Shown piece by piece: positions 1-8,599 of a stretch of DNA of 37,647 bases. Both the position numbers and the translations under genes were made by a program. The notes under the pieces are model-generated. The model saw only the letters and a list, made by a program, of their open reading frames with translations, was not told the origin of the DNA and did no database searches. The DNA is from Kiloniellales bacterium (GTDB taxonomy: Bacteria; Pseudomonadota; Alphaproteobacteria; Kiloniellales; JAKSDN01): NCBI GenBank assembly GCA_030064845.1, contig JASJEC010000072.1:1-37647 (forward strand), in the 5' to 3' direction. The number at the start of each line of letters is the position of its first letter. The first letter of the stretch is position 1.

Positions 1-1515
1 GAGCTGGCGCTGAAAATCCTGAAGAAGGAATGGTGTCTCGACGACAGCTACGTCGAGCGCTTCATGCGCGAGGCGAAGGCCGCCGGCGCCTTCTCCCATC
101 CCAATATCGTGACGGTCTACGACATCGGCCAGATCGACAATCGACCCTACATCATCATCGAGCTGGTGACCGGCTCGCCGCTTGGCGAGGTCTTCGAGCC
201 CGGCACGCCCGTCCCGATGGAAAAGGTCCTCTCGATCGGCATCCAGCTGGCCGACGCCCTGGACTACGCGCACAACCACGGGGTGGTCCACCGCGACATC
301 AAGCCGAGCAACATCATGGTGCTGGCAGACGGCGAAACGATCAAAATCGCCGATTTCGGGATCGCCCACATCGACGATCCTAACGCCCAGCAGACCCAGG
401 TGGGCACGGTCTTGGGAACGCCGCAATACATGTCGCCGGAGCAGGTCATGGGACAGAAGGTCGACGGCCGCTCCGACCTCTTCTCGGTCGGCGTCGTCCT
501 GTATCAGATGTGCAGTGGCCAGAAGCCCTTTGAGGGCGATTCCATGGCGACGCTGCTCTACAAGATCACCCGCGACGAGCCCGAACCGCTGGGCCAGAGC
601 GCGCCGGGCCTGCCGGCGGGTCTGCAGCACATCATCGGGAAGCTGCTCGCCAAGTCGCCGGAGCGCCGCTTCCAAAGCGGCGACGAGCTTGCCCGGGCGC
701 TGCGCCACGAACAGCAGGTCCTCGAAGAGCTGTCCAAGGACAAGGAACGCCACAGGATTATCCCGATCCGGGTCCGCTGGTCGCTGGTGATGGCGGGTCT
801 GGTCGCCCTGACGATGGCGGTCAGCGTCTACTTTATCGAATCTCGGCAGAGCCATTCGCTGCGCCAGTTCGCGGTCGACTCTGGCACATCGCTCGCCACC
901 TTCATCGCCACTGAATCCGCGGTGCCGGTCCTCCAACAGGACTGGATCACGATCGAGACCTTCGTCGAAGAGGCGATGGAGCGGGAGACCTTCGTCTACC
1001 TCGCGGTCATGGACCACCTGGGCGTGGTCCGCGGCGCCACGCACAAGGAGTGGCTCGACCAGAAGTACAGCGGGCCGGAGGTCACCGAGCTGCTGTACGA
1101 AGACCCGGACGGGACCATGCGGGCCGGCCTGGCGCAGCTATCGAGCGGGGAAGAGGTGCTCGACTTCGAAACGCCGATCCTCTTCACGGGCAAACAGGTC
1201 GGCAAGATCCGCCTGGGCCTGTCCCGCACGCCGCTCCAGAGTGTCGTAGACACGACCCGGCTCTTGCTGATCGCCTTGGCGCTGGTCACCGTGCTCGCGG
1301 TCAGCCTGGTGTCCTACGTCCTGGCGAGACTGCTGTCGCGGCCGATCAAGTCGCTGTGCACCGCCATGGAGCAGATCGCGACGGGCAACTACGACTGCCG
1401 CATCTCGGAGCAGAGGAACGATGAATTGGGCGAGGCCTATGCGGAATTCAACCGAATGGCGGCTGCGCTGGAAGCACGTGATGACGAAGAAACCCAGCCC
1501 CGGTCGGCGGCCTGA
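1..1515 (+). CDS. Membrane Ser/Thr protein kinase with C-terminal HAMP domain (5' truncated)
   Basis: A Hanks-type kinase phosphorylating protein Ser/Thr. The reading frame is open from base 1, so the N-terminus lies outside the window; 504 residues are visible. Seen: ATP-binding lysine in LALKIL (visible residue 5), VVHRDIKPSN with catalytic Asp at 99, DFG Asp at 118, and the activation-segment end GTPQYMSPEQ. After the kinase come a transmembrane segment at about 260-280, an extracytoplasmic stretch of about 140 residues, a second membrane segment at about 421-444 and a HAMP-like helix pair at about 446-492, followed only by a short polar tail. HAMP domains normally pass signals to a following output domain; here the kinase precedes it and nothing follows. 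The extracytoplasmic part probably senses an envelope signal (inference). The downstream lipoprotein gene overlaps its 3' end, suggesting co-transcription. The kinase call is secure; the HAMP call is good. Confidence 0.93.
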   Translation, partial: ELALKILKKEWCLDDSYVERFMREAKAAGAFSHPNIVTVYDIGQIDNRPYIIIELVTGSPLGEVFEPGTPVPMEKVLSIGIQLADALDYAHNHGVVHRDIKPSNIMVLADGETIKIADFGIAHIDDPNAQQTQVGTVLGTPQYMSPEQVMGQKVDGRSDLFSVGVVLYQMCSGQKPFEGDSMATLLYKITRDEPEPLGQSAPGLPAGLQHIIGKLLAKSPERRFQSGDELARALRHEQQVLEELSKDKERHRIIPIRVRWSLVMAGLVALTMAVSVYFIESRQSHSLRQFAVDSGTSLATFIATESAVPVLQQDWITIETFVEEAMERETFVYLAVMDHLGVVRGATHKEWLDQKYSGPEVTELLYEDPDGTMRAGLAQLSSGEEVLDFETPILFTGKQVGKIRLGLSRTPLQSVVDTTRLLLIALALVTVLAVSLVSYVLARLLSRPIKSLCTAMEQIATGNYDCRISEQRNDELGEAYAEFNRMAAALEARDDEETQPRSAA

Positions 1516-2572
1516 CGAAGTGACGGGAACGCTCGGAACCGTCCGCCCGCGGCCGGCCGCCGGCCGGTTGTCCCGGCCATTGGGTGCCGCGCGGCTGTGG
1601 CTCGCTGTCGCACTGCTCGGCGTCCTGTCCGCCTGCGTGCGCAGCCCCTTCGACCAGGACGTGATCGCCAAGAACTCGGATTTCCTGGTCCTGACGGCGG
1701 GCAGCGGCGATACCCTCGGATCGCTGGCCGCCCAGTATCTCGGCGATGAAAAAAAGGGCTGGGTTATCGCCGAGCTGAACGGCATTCGGCGCGTCAAGGC
1801 GGGCGAGGAAGTGGTGATCCCGCTGAAGCCGATCAGCAAGGCCGGCATGTTCGACGGCGGATTTCAGAAGATACCCATCCTGACCTACCACCGCTTCACC
1901 CCGGGCAAGTCCGATTGCGGCAGGCTCGCGGTCTCCGAAGACGCCTTCGTCGCGCAAATGGCCTATCTGCGCGACCGCGGCTTCCGGGTGATCGATTTCA
2001 AGGACTTGGCGGATTTCATGGCGGGCAATGTGAGCCTGCCGCGCAGATCGGTGATCCTGTCGATTGACGACGGCTACAAGTCGGTCTACGAGATCGCCTT
2101 TCCGGTCCTCAAGCGTTTCGATTACCCGGCGACAATATTCGTCTATTCCGATTTCGTCGGTGCCGGCGCCGGTCTGACCTGGAAAGAGATGAGAGAGATG
2201 GTGGATACGGGTCTGATCGATATCCAGCCGCACTCCAAGACCCACAGCGACCTGACCCTGCGCCTCGAGGGCGAGAGCGAGAAGGCCTACCGGAAGCGGC
2301 TGGCGATGGAGCTTCGCCATCCGGCCGAATTGATCAAACGCAAGCTGGGCCTGCCGATCCACACCTTCTCCTACCCCTACGGCGCGGAGAACGAGATCGT
2401 CATCGAAGCCGCGGCGGAGGCGGGATACACCTTGGCCGCGACGGTAACCCGTGGCGGCAACCCGACTTTCGCACACCCGCTGGTCCTGAGGCGGACACAG
2501 ATCTACTGCGGGGACAGTCTCAAGACCTTCGCCAGACGGCTGCAGACGTTCGAGAAGATCTCGCTGAAATGA
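1481..2572 (+). CDS. LysM-domain polysaccharide deacetylase lipoprotein
   Basis: Predicted envelope carbohydrate esterase of the NodB/CE4 family, removing acetyl groups from peptidoglycan or an exopolysaccharide. The hydrophobic stretch ending LLGVLSAC gives a lipobox with Cys at about 52. A LysM-like module follows (TAGSGDTLGSLAAQYLGD to EEVVIPLKP), then the NodB domain starting at PILTYHRF. The metal and catalytic residues are visible: SIDDGY (Asp196/Asp197), HSKTH (His251 and His255) and FSYPYG. The ATG at 1481 has GGAAG upstream but leaves about 40 residues before the hydrophobic core, so a later GTG or TTG start is possible; the longer frame from 1421 is less likely. It overlaps the kinase gene by 35 bases and the next gene by 4 bases (ATGA), so translation is probably coupled. 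Substrate unknown. Confidence 0.88.
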   Translation: MTKKPSPGRRPDEVTGTLGTVRPRPAAGRLSRPLGAARLWLAVALLGVLSACVRSPFDQDVIAKNSDFLVLTAGSGDTLGSLAAQYLGDEKKGWVIAELNGIRRVKAGEEVVIPLKPISKAGMFDGGFQKIPILTYHRFTPGKSDCGRLAVSEDAFVAQMAYLRDRGFRVIDFKDLADFMAGNVSLPRRSVILSIDDGYKSVYEIAFPVLKRFDYPATIFVYSDFVGAGAGLTWKEMREMVDTGLIDIQPHSKTHSDLTLRLEGESEKAYRKRLAMELRHPAELIKRKLGLPIHTFSYPYGAENEIVIEAAAEAGYTLAATVTRGGNPTFAHPLVLRRTQIYCGDSLKTFARRLQTFEKISLK

Positions 2573-3702
2573 CGCCTCCACGACGCCGTTTCGACGTCAT
2601 TCTGCTGCCGCTGCTGCTGGCTTTCGGGTGCGCCCAGCCGGAGCCCCTGCCCGAGATAGTCATGTCGAACGGCAGCGAACCTTCCGCGCTGGAAGCGCGC
2701 GCCGCGCGCGCAGAGCGGCTGGCCAGCGAGGGCGATCTGATGGCGGCCGTGCAGCAATGGCGAATTCTGGAGCTGCTCGACGGTGACAACGCTACCTACA
2801 GCATCAAGCGGAAGGCCCTCGAGGCCGAGCGCGACCGCCGGGTCGAAGAGGCGCTGAAGCGGAGCCGCAAGGCGGTCGCCAAGCGGCAGGCGAAGGCCGC
2901 CAAGGCAGCTTTCCTCGAGGTGCTGGCGTACGACGGATTGAACGAAGAGGCGCGGGCGGGTCTGCAGGCCATGGAGGCCGCCCAGGTCCGGCGCAACCGC
3001 CCGAGGATCGCCTACGCCCAACCGCCGACGGCTGCTCGACCGGCCCCGCCCGTCACATCGAGCGAGCGGCCGGCGCCTCCCGTCACCCCGGCGGCGGCCG
3101 GAGAAAGAAGGACAAAGGGCCGGAGTGCGGCCGCCCTGGAGATCATCGACGGCGCCCAGTTTCAGGAATCGCCGCCGCTCGATGCGGACGACGAGGCCGA
3201 GCGCGGCACGCAGCTCGCGGCACGTTCGGTCGACGCCGACCGGGCGATGGAAGCCGCGCGCGCGGAATCCTTGGAGACCGCCATCGACCTGGCCAAGAAC
3301 GGCAACCATCTGGCCGCCATCCCGCGGCTGAAGACCCATCTCCAGCGCTTCCCCAAGGACGGCACCGCGCGGGATCTCCTGGCGGAAACCCATCGCCAGG
3401 TCGGAATCGCCTACTATCAGGACGGCAAACTTCGCGAGTCGGTCAGTCACCTGCGGGCCTCGGCAGACTATGCCAAGGTCGCCGATCCCCTGACCCAGGC
3501 CGCCCTGAACGACGCCAGCGCCAAACTGGCGCAGCAGGCCTACGAGGAGGGCGTGAAGGTCTTCAAGAGCGACATCGGACAGGCGATCGACTACTGGGAA
3601 GAGAGCCTGGAATACGACCCTTCCCATCTTCGGGCGCGCAGCTACTTGGATAAAGCCTACAAAATCCAGGACACCCTATCGGATATCCCGTCCGAAAACT
3701 GA
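2569..3702 (+). CDS. Repeat-rich (TPR-like) lipoprotein
   Basis: A 377-residue exported protein of unknown specific role. The N-terminus has arginines, a hydrophobic core and the lipobox LAFGC with Cys21. Two helical-repeat regions resembling TPRs are seen: one early (LASEGDLMAAVQQWRILELL and the following helices) and one in the last 140 residues (NGNHLAAIPRLKTHLQRFP, then repeats ending YDPSHLRARSYLDKAYK). They are separated by a Pro/Ala-rich linker (about residues 150-185). TPRs usually scaffold protein complexes. Its start overlaps the deacetylase stop by 4 bases, so the two are probably made together; a role in positioning envelope polysaccharide enzymes is inference. No catalytic motif was seen. 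Confidence 0.85.
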   Translation: MTPPRRRFDVILLPLLLAFGCAQPEPLPEIVMSNGSEPSALEARAARAERLASEGDLMAAVQQWRILELLDGDNATYSIKRKALEAERDRRVEEALKRSRKAVAKRQAKAAKAAFLEVLAYDGLNEEARAGLQAMEAAQVRRNRPRIAYAQPPTAARPAPPVTSSERPAPPVTPAAAGERRTKGRSAAALEIIDGAQFQESPPLDADDEAERGTQLAARSVDADRAMEAARAESLETAIDLAKNGNHLAAIPRLKTHLQRFPKDGTARDLLAETHRQVGIAYYQDGKLRESVSHLRASADYAKVADPLTQAALNDASAKLAQQAYEEGVKVFKSDIGQAIDYWEESLEYDPSHLRARSYLDKAYKIQDTLSDIPSEN

Positions 3703-3730
3703 CGGTCGAGAGCGCGACTTCCGCAGCACC

Positions 3731-5185
3731 TCAATCGGGGACGGTCCCCAGACTCTCTTTAAGCTCGACGGTCTCCAGCCGCTTGACGGAACAGGACGCG
3801 AAGCCCGGATCGACCGTCAGGCACTCGTCGTACATGGCGATCGCCTCGTCCAGCTCCTGCCGCTGAAAAGCCCTCAGGCCCCTGCGGTAATACTCCTTGG
3901 CGACGACCGGGGTGAGCACGAGCAGCTTCTTGTTGGCCAGTGAGTGATCGGGAACCACATCGACCGCCCTCTGGTAGGACTTGTAGGCTTGGATCACGTC
4001 GTCGTTGGCCTGATAGCTGGTCCCTTCCTGATAGAGGGCGTCGGCCTCGTCCAACTTAGCGAAGCGCCCGAGGCGCTGCTCGACCTCCTGGTTCTGCGGG
4101 TCCAGCTGGCGCGCCCGCACCAGCACCACCGAGGCCTGCTCGCGATCGCCCTTGGTTTCCAGTGTATCGGCGTAGGTCAGATAGTTCAGCGCAGCCTGCT
4201 GCTTGACGAAATAGGCGTCGGGATACTGCTTGACCGCCTCTTCGTAGGTATCGCTGGCACCGACGAAGTCGCCCTGCTGGGCCTTCTCGACGGCCTGAGT
4301 CATCAACTGGTCGAGCGTGACCGCCCCGCTCTCGCCCGGCGGATCGGTCTCCAGGATCACGGCCTTCGCGCTGGTCTCGTCGGTCTCCCCGTTTGCGTCG
4401 CCTTCGACGCCGGTCCCGAAGTCCAGGGAAGCCTCCTGCGTCCCGATGCCCTCTTCGGAGGCGCTCTGATCGTCCGCCGCCCCTGCTTCTCCGATCGCCG
4501 TTTCGGAGGGCTCCGTCTCGAGGAGCTCCGCTTCGCCCGGTTCCGTATCGGCGAAGTCCGCCTCCGACAGGCCAGACGCCGAGCCCTCGGCCGCCACCAC
4601 TTCGTCGGCAGCCTCCAGCATCTCGGCCTCTTCCTCGCTTATCAGCGGGGTTCCAGGCTCCAGGGTTTCGACGGCAGGCGCGTCGACCGCAGCTACCTGG
4701 CTCTCCATGGCCGGCGGCTCCGTTCCGGGCACCTTGATCGTCTGCCCGACCACCATTTTGCTCGGGTTCTCGATACCGTTGTAGCGGGCCAGCGCGTGGA
4801 ACTTCAGCGGATCGCCGAGCATTCTCTTTGCCACGATGGAGAGGGAGTCGCCCCGCTCCATCCGGTAGAGAAAATAGTCCTCGCCGAGATAGGCGACCGG
4901 GTCGCTGTCGATCTGCTCAATCAGATCGATGGCCCGCTTCCTGCCAGGGCGCTCCCTCAGATAAGCCGCCAGTTCGGCTCGCGCCTGCCCCGCCTCGCCG
5001 ACCTGCAAGAGGTCGAGAGCCTTCTTCCACCGTTCCTTGGGGGTCAAACCCGGCTGCGCCTGAAAGATCTCCGGCGCCGTCATCGGCCTGTCCGACGTTT
5101 CCTCCGGCCCCTTGGTCTCGAGGCCCAGACAGCCGGTCAAGGCAAAGGCCGACAATGACAACACACAAACCGCTAGCATCCGCAT
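3731..5185 (-). CDS. LysM and TPR lipoprotein with acidic linker
   Basis: A 484-residue predicted lipoprotein. The ATG at 5185 is chosen because GGGAGA lies upstream and it gives a compact signal peptide ending in the lipobox ALTGC (Cys19); the frame stays open to 5248 but that extension is not signal-like. Order of parts: a short helical repeat at 45-95, a LysM module at about 103-153 (MERGDSLSIVAKRMLGD to VVGQTIKVP), a strongly acidic Glu/Ala/Ser-rich linker at about 160-285, then several TPR-like repeats to the end. It converges on the kinase/deacetylase/TPR run with 28 bases between stops and shares its LysM and TPR themes, so it may act in the same envelope process (inference). LysM suggests peptidoglycan binding. 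No enzyme domain seen. Confidence 0.87.
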   Translation of the reverse strand: MRMLAVCVLSLSAFALTGCLGLETKGPEETSDRPMTAPEIFQAQPGLTPKERWKKALDLLQVGEAGQARAELAAYLRERPGRKRAIDLIEQIDSDPVAYLGEDYFLYRMERGDSLSIVAKRMLGDPLKFHALARYNGIENPSKMVVGQTIKVPGTEPPAMESQVAAVDAPAVETLEPGTPLISEEEAEMLEAADEVVAAEGSASGLSEADFADTEPGEAELLETEPSETAIGEAGAADDQSASEEGIGTQEASLDFGTGVEGDANGETDETSAKAVILETDPPGESGAVTLDQLMTQAVEKAQQGDFVGASDTYEEAVKQYPDAYFVKQQAALNYLTYADTLETKGDREQASVVLVRARQLDPQNQEVEQRLGRFAKLDEADALYQEGTSYQANDDVIQAYKSYQRAVDVVPDHSLANKKLLVLTPVVAKEYYRRGLRAFQRQELDEAIAMYDECLTVDPGFASCSVKRLETVELKESLGTVPD

Positions 5186-5412
5186 GGTGCAGCGTCTCCC
5201 TTGCCCCTGTTCACATCCTCGCAACCCAACCAGCACTGAAAACGACACACGCTACCCCGCCCTGCTCTGGCCGGGCGCGGCGCCTCGCTTCCCCCTGCGG
5301 CACATTCTAGCAGAAAATGAATTACATGCCAGATTTCAGAATGCTATCGAGAGGCCCGCGGCGCGCCGCGACGGCGTGCAGCGATCCCTTTGACTTGAGC
5401 GACTTGCGCGCC

Positions 5413-5982
5413 ATGCCGAGCAGCGGCCCTAACCCCGAGCACACCATCGAGGAGGTGGTGTTTCGCCCCCTGCCGGACGAGGCGAAGGACCGCTGGGCCG
5501 AGGTCGCGGAGATATTCTTTCTGGCATCTTCCAGAAAGCGCTTCCGGTCGGCCGAGGAAAAGGCGGATTTCCTCCGGCGCTGGACCGGATACTACCGGGA
5601 GCAGGCGGCGGAGCATTTTCTCCTTGCCGTTGCGCCGGACGGCCGCCTGGCCGGATACCTGACGGGATGCCTCGACAGCGCCGCCGCCGACCGTCTCTAT
5701 CGCGACCTGCCCCACTACGGACTGTTCGATGACCGCTTCGCGGCCTTTCCCGCGCACTTCCATATCAACCTCCACCCGACATTCCGGTCGCGCGGTCTCG
5801 GCTCGCGGCTCGCCGGGGCTTTCGTCGCGACCTGTCGCGAGCGCGAAGTGGCTGGGGTCCACGTCGTGACCGCGCCCGACGCCCGCAACGCCGAATTCTA
5901 TCGCCGGCTCGGGCTGACCGAAGCGCTGGTCCGGCCCTGGCAGGGCCGCGAACTGCTGTTCTTGGGCCGACGACTTGGATAA
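5413..5982 (+). CDS. GNAT-family N-acetyltransferase
   Basis: Predicted acetyl-CoA-dependent acetyltransferase of 189 residues. The GNAT acetyl-CoA signature is visible as HPTFRSRGLGSRLAGAF, followed by the usual beta-strand and helix with NAEFYRRLGL near the C-terminus. The frame is open further upstream to an ATG at 5317, but those 32 residues look unstructured and resemble no GNAT N-terminus, so the ATG at 5413 is preferred; no strong ribosome site supports either. It is divergent from the LysM/TPR lipoprotein gene across a 227-base region that should hold both promoters, and lies 39 bases before the gamma-glutamyltransferase gene. Substrate not predictable; the fold assignment is reliable. 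Confidence 0.82.
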   Translation: MPSSGPNPEHTIEEVVFRPLPDEAKDRWAEVAEIFFLASSRKRFRSAEEKADFLRRWTGYYREQAAEHFLLAVAPDGRLAGYLTGCLDSAAADRLYRDLPHYGLFDDRFAAFPAHFHINLHPTFRSRGLGSRLAGAFVATCREREVAGVHVVTAPDARNAEFYRRLGLTEALVRPWQGRELLFLGRRLG

Positions 5983-6021
5983 CGTCGGGGTGACTTGAAC
6001 GCGCTGCGAGGGGGACGGGCG

Positions 6022-7572
6022 ATGGACGGCAGGGAAGAGCGTTGGCGGATCTCGAAGGCCGTGGTCCGCTCGCCCCGCGGTGTCGTCGCGGCGCAGCACG
6101 CCGAAGCGGCCGAGATCGGCGCCGCCGTCTTGCGCGACGGCGGCAACGCGGTCGACGCGGCCGTCGCTACGGCCCTGGCGCTCGGCGTGCTCGAGCCCTG
6201 GATGAGCGGGATCGGCGGCGGCGGCTACATGACGGTCTATCGCGCCGCCGAACGGCGCTCGAAGATCGTCAACTTCGCGATGGTCGCGCCCGCCGGGCTG
6301 GATCCCTCGGACTATCTGCTTTCGGGCGGCGGCACCGATGCCGATCTTTTCGGCTGGCCGGCGGTAAAGGAAAACCGCAACGTCAAGGGTCCGCTCTCGA
6401 TCGCCGTTCCAGGCAGCGTCGACGGCTTGGCTGTCGCCCTCGAGCGTTTTGGCTCCCTGCCCTGGCGCGCCGTTCTGGAACCGGCCATCGGGCTCGCCAA
6501 GGAGGGCCACCCGGTCACCTGGTGGACCACCCTCAAGGTCGCGGGCGAGGCCCACGACCTGATCGAGAACCAGGCGGCGTCGCGGGTCTACCTGCCGGGC
6601 GGGCTGCCGCCGCGGGTGCCGGAGTCCGGGCGCGGCCGGCTCGACCTGGGCGCCTTGGCCGGCAGCCTGGAGCAGCTCGCCCGCGCCGGGCACCGGGACT
6701 TCTACGAGGGCGCGCTGGCGGCCACCCTGGCCGACGACCTCGCCGCGGCCGGCTCACGGGTCACGGCGGCCGATCTCGCGGCCTATCGCGCCGTGGTGCA
6801 GGACCCCCTGGTGGTGCGCCGCGGCGACGCCGAGATCCACCTGCCGCCGGGCCTCAATGCGGGTCCGAGCTTCGCCGCGGCCCTCGGCGCCCTGCCGCCC
6901 CTCGCCGCCGGCGCACCGGGCGCGGAGGCCTACGCGGCCTATGCCGAGGCGCTCTCCAGCGCCTACGCCGAACGTCTCGAGACCATGGGCCACGACGGCG
7001 ACGCTTCCGGCCGGGGGTCGACCACGCACCTCTCGGTCATCGACGGCGCCGGCAACATGGTGGCGCTCACCAACACCCTGCTCTCGTTGTTCGGCTCGAA
7101 GGTCCTGCTGCCGTCCAGCGGTGTCCTCATGAACAACGGCGTCATGTGGTTCGATCCGCAGCCGGGACGGCCCAACTCGATCGCGCCGGGCGTGGCTCCG
7201 CTCAGCAACATGGTGCCGCTCGCCGTGACCCGGGACGGCGAACCCTGGTTCGCCCTCGGCGCCTCGGGCGGCCGGCGCATCCTGCCAGCGGTCTTCCAGC
7301 TTACGTCGTTCCTGGTGGACGGCGGGCTGTCCCTGGAGCAGGCCGTGGCGACGCCGCGCCTCAATGTCGACGGCGGCGCGAAGGTCCAGGTCGACCGGCG
7401 CCTGCCCCAGGCGGTCTTCGACGCGGTCGAAGCACGGCGGCCGGCGGAGTGGGCCGAAGCGAAGGTCTCGCCCAACTACTTCGCCAACCCGCAGATCGTC
7501 ATGCGCGACGGCGCCGACTGCCTGGGCGTCGCCGAGACCCGCCTGCCGGTGGCCGACGCGCGGCCGGCCTAG
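6022..7572 (+). CDS. ggt: Gamma-glutamyltransferase family protein
   Basis: A 516-residue member of the N-terminal nucleophile gamma-glutamyltranspeptidase family, which cleaves or transfers gamma-glutamyl groups from glutathione and related amides. The family start is clear (GGNAVDAAVATALALGVLEP and SGIGGGGYM). The autoprocessing nucleophile is Thr334 in GSTTHLSV; GVLMNNGVMWF and the glycine-rich LGASGGRRI follow, all canonical. The ATG at 6022 has GAGGGGGA six bases upstream and is preferred over a TTG at 5995. No signal peptide is visible, unlike the periplasmic E. coli enzyme, so a cytoplasmic form is likely. It opens a plus-strand run with a transporter, an agmatine deiminase and an amidohydrolase, suggesting catabolism of a gamma-glutamyl or guanidino compound (inference). 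Confidence 0.92.
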   Translation: MDGREERWRISKAVVRSPRGVVAAQHAEAAEIGAAVLRDGGNAVDAAVATALALGVLEPWMSGIGGGGYMTVYRAAERRSKIVNFAMVAPAGLDPSDYLLSGGGTDADLFGWPAVKENRNVKGPLSIAVPGSVDGLAVALERFGSLPWRAVLEPAIGLAKEGHPVTWWTTLKVAGEAHDLIENQAASRVYLPGGLPPRVPESGRGRLDLGALAGSLEQLARAGHRDFYEGALAATLADDLAAAGSRVTAADLAAYRAVVQDPLVVRRGDAEIHLPPGLNAGPSFAAALGALPPLAAGAPGAEAYAAYAEALSSAYAERLETMGHDGDASGRGSTTHLSVIDGAGNMVALTNTLLSLFGSKVLLPSSGVLMNNGVMWFDPQPGRPNSIAPGVAPLSNMVPLAVTRDGEPWFALGASGGRRILPAVFQLTSFLVDGGLSLEQAVATPRLNVDGGAKVQVDRRLPQAVFDAVEARRPAEWAEAKVSPNYFANPQIVMRDGADCLGVAETRLPVADARPA

Positions 7573-7601
7573 TCGGGCCCCGCGCGTCCCGAGGCCGGGC
7601 C

Positions 7602-8540
7602 GTGCTCCGCCGGACCGCGAGCTTCTGGGCCAGATTCTGGCAGGGAGCGACCGGCTCGATCCGCGGGATCGTCTTGATGGTGGCCTCGACGCTGGCCTTC
7701 TCGACCATGCATATCCTGGTCCGCTTTCTCGCCGCGGAGATCGACCCTCTGCAGATCTCGTTCTTCCGCAACCTCTTCGGCACGCTCGTCTTCCTGCCCT
7801 GGATCCTGCGTTACGGCCTGACGCCGCTGCGCCAGGCGCGCCACAGCCTTCACTGGTTGCGGGCGGTGGTCAACGTGATCGCCATGTTCGCCTTCTTCAC
7901 CGCGCTCAGCCTGACCCCGGTGGCGGAGGTCACGGCGCTGGCCTTCACCGCGCCGATCTTCGCTGCGCTGCTCGGGCTCCTGGTGCTCGGCGAGACCTTC
8001 CGCCTGCGCCGTTGGATCGCCATCGTGGTCGGCTTCGCGGGCACCCTGGTCGTCCTGCGGCCGGGCCTGGCGCCGACCGACCCGGGCACGCTGCTCGCCC
8101 TCGCCTCCGCGCTGCTCTGGGGCGGCGTGCTGATCATGATCAAGGTCTTGAGCCGCACGGAATCGAGCATGACGATCACGCTCTACATGAGCATCCTGCT
8201 GTCGCTGCTCTCCTTCGGCCCGGCCCTCTTCGTCTGGACCGCGCCGGATCTCGAACAGCTCTTCTGGCTCCTGGTCATCGGCACTCTCGGCTCCCTCGGC
8301 CAGGTCGCGGTGACCCAGTCCCTCAAGGAGACCGAGACCAATGTCGTCATGCCCTTCGACTTCCTGAAGCTGATCTGGGCGGCGCTGCTCGGCTTCCTGA
8401 TCTTCGCCGAGGTGCCCAACCTCTTCGTCTGGCTGGGCGGCGCCATGATCTTCGCCAGCGCCAGCTACATGGCCTACCGGGAGAACCAGCTGGCGACGGC
8501 CGGCAAGGCGCGGCGGGCGGCCGCGCTGGACCGGACCTGA
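7602..8540 (+). CDS. EamA/DMT-superfamily transporter
   Basis: A 312-residue inner-membrane protein with about ten hydrophobic segments in two EamA-type halves: the first from VLMVASTLAFSTMHILVRFL to GFAGTLVVLRPG, the second from LLALASALLWGGVLIMIKVL onward. The family exports or exchanges amino acids and other metabolites; direction and substrate cannot be read from sequence. The GTG at 7602 is chosen as the first start after the preceding stop, giving a short cytoplasmic N-terminus; an ATG at 7677 would cut into the first helix. It lies 29 bases after the gamma-glutamyltransferase gene and 59 before the agmatine deiminase gene, so it probably moves a compound related to those enzymes (inference). 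Confidence 0.9.
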   Translation: MLRRTASFWARFWQGATGSIRGIVLMVASTLAFSTMHILVRFLAAEIDPLQISFFRNLFGTLVFLPWILRYGLTPLRQARHSLHWLRAVVNVIAMFAFFTALSLTPVAEVTALAFTAPIFAALLGLLVLGETFRLRRWIAIVVGFAGTLVVLRPGLAPTDPGTLLALASALLWGGVLIMIKVLSRTESSMTITLYMSILLSLLSFGPALFVWTAPDLEQLFWLLVIGTLGSLGQVAVTQSLKETETNVVMPFDFLKLIWAALLGFLIFAEVPNLFVWLGGAMIFASASYMAYRENQLATAGKARRAAALDRT

Positions 8541-8599
8541 AGCATCGGACGGCGCGGGGCAAGCGTGTTACGCTGAAGCCGTCAGCGAGGGCGGATGAG

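Noticed and set aside
3703..3730. Bidirectional terminator between the convergent lipoprotein genes
   Set aside because: No stable inverted repeat or T-run was visible in the 28 bases.
3944..5158. A 404-codon plus-strand frame opposite the LysM/TPR lipoprotein
   Set aside because: Antisense to a gene with a lipobox, LysM and TPRs; no signal or family features of its own.
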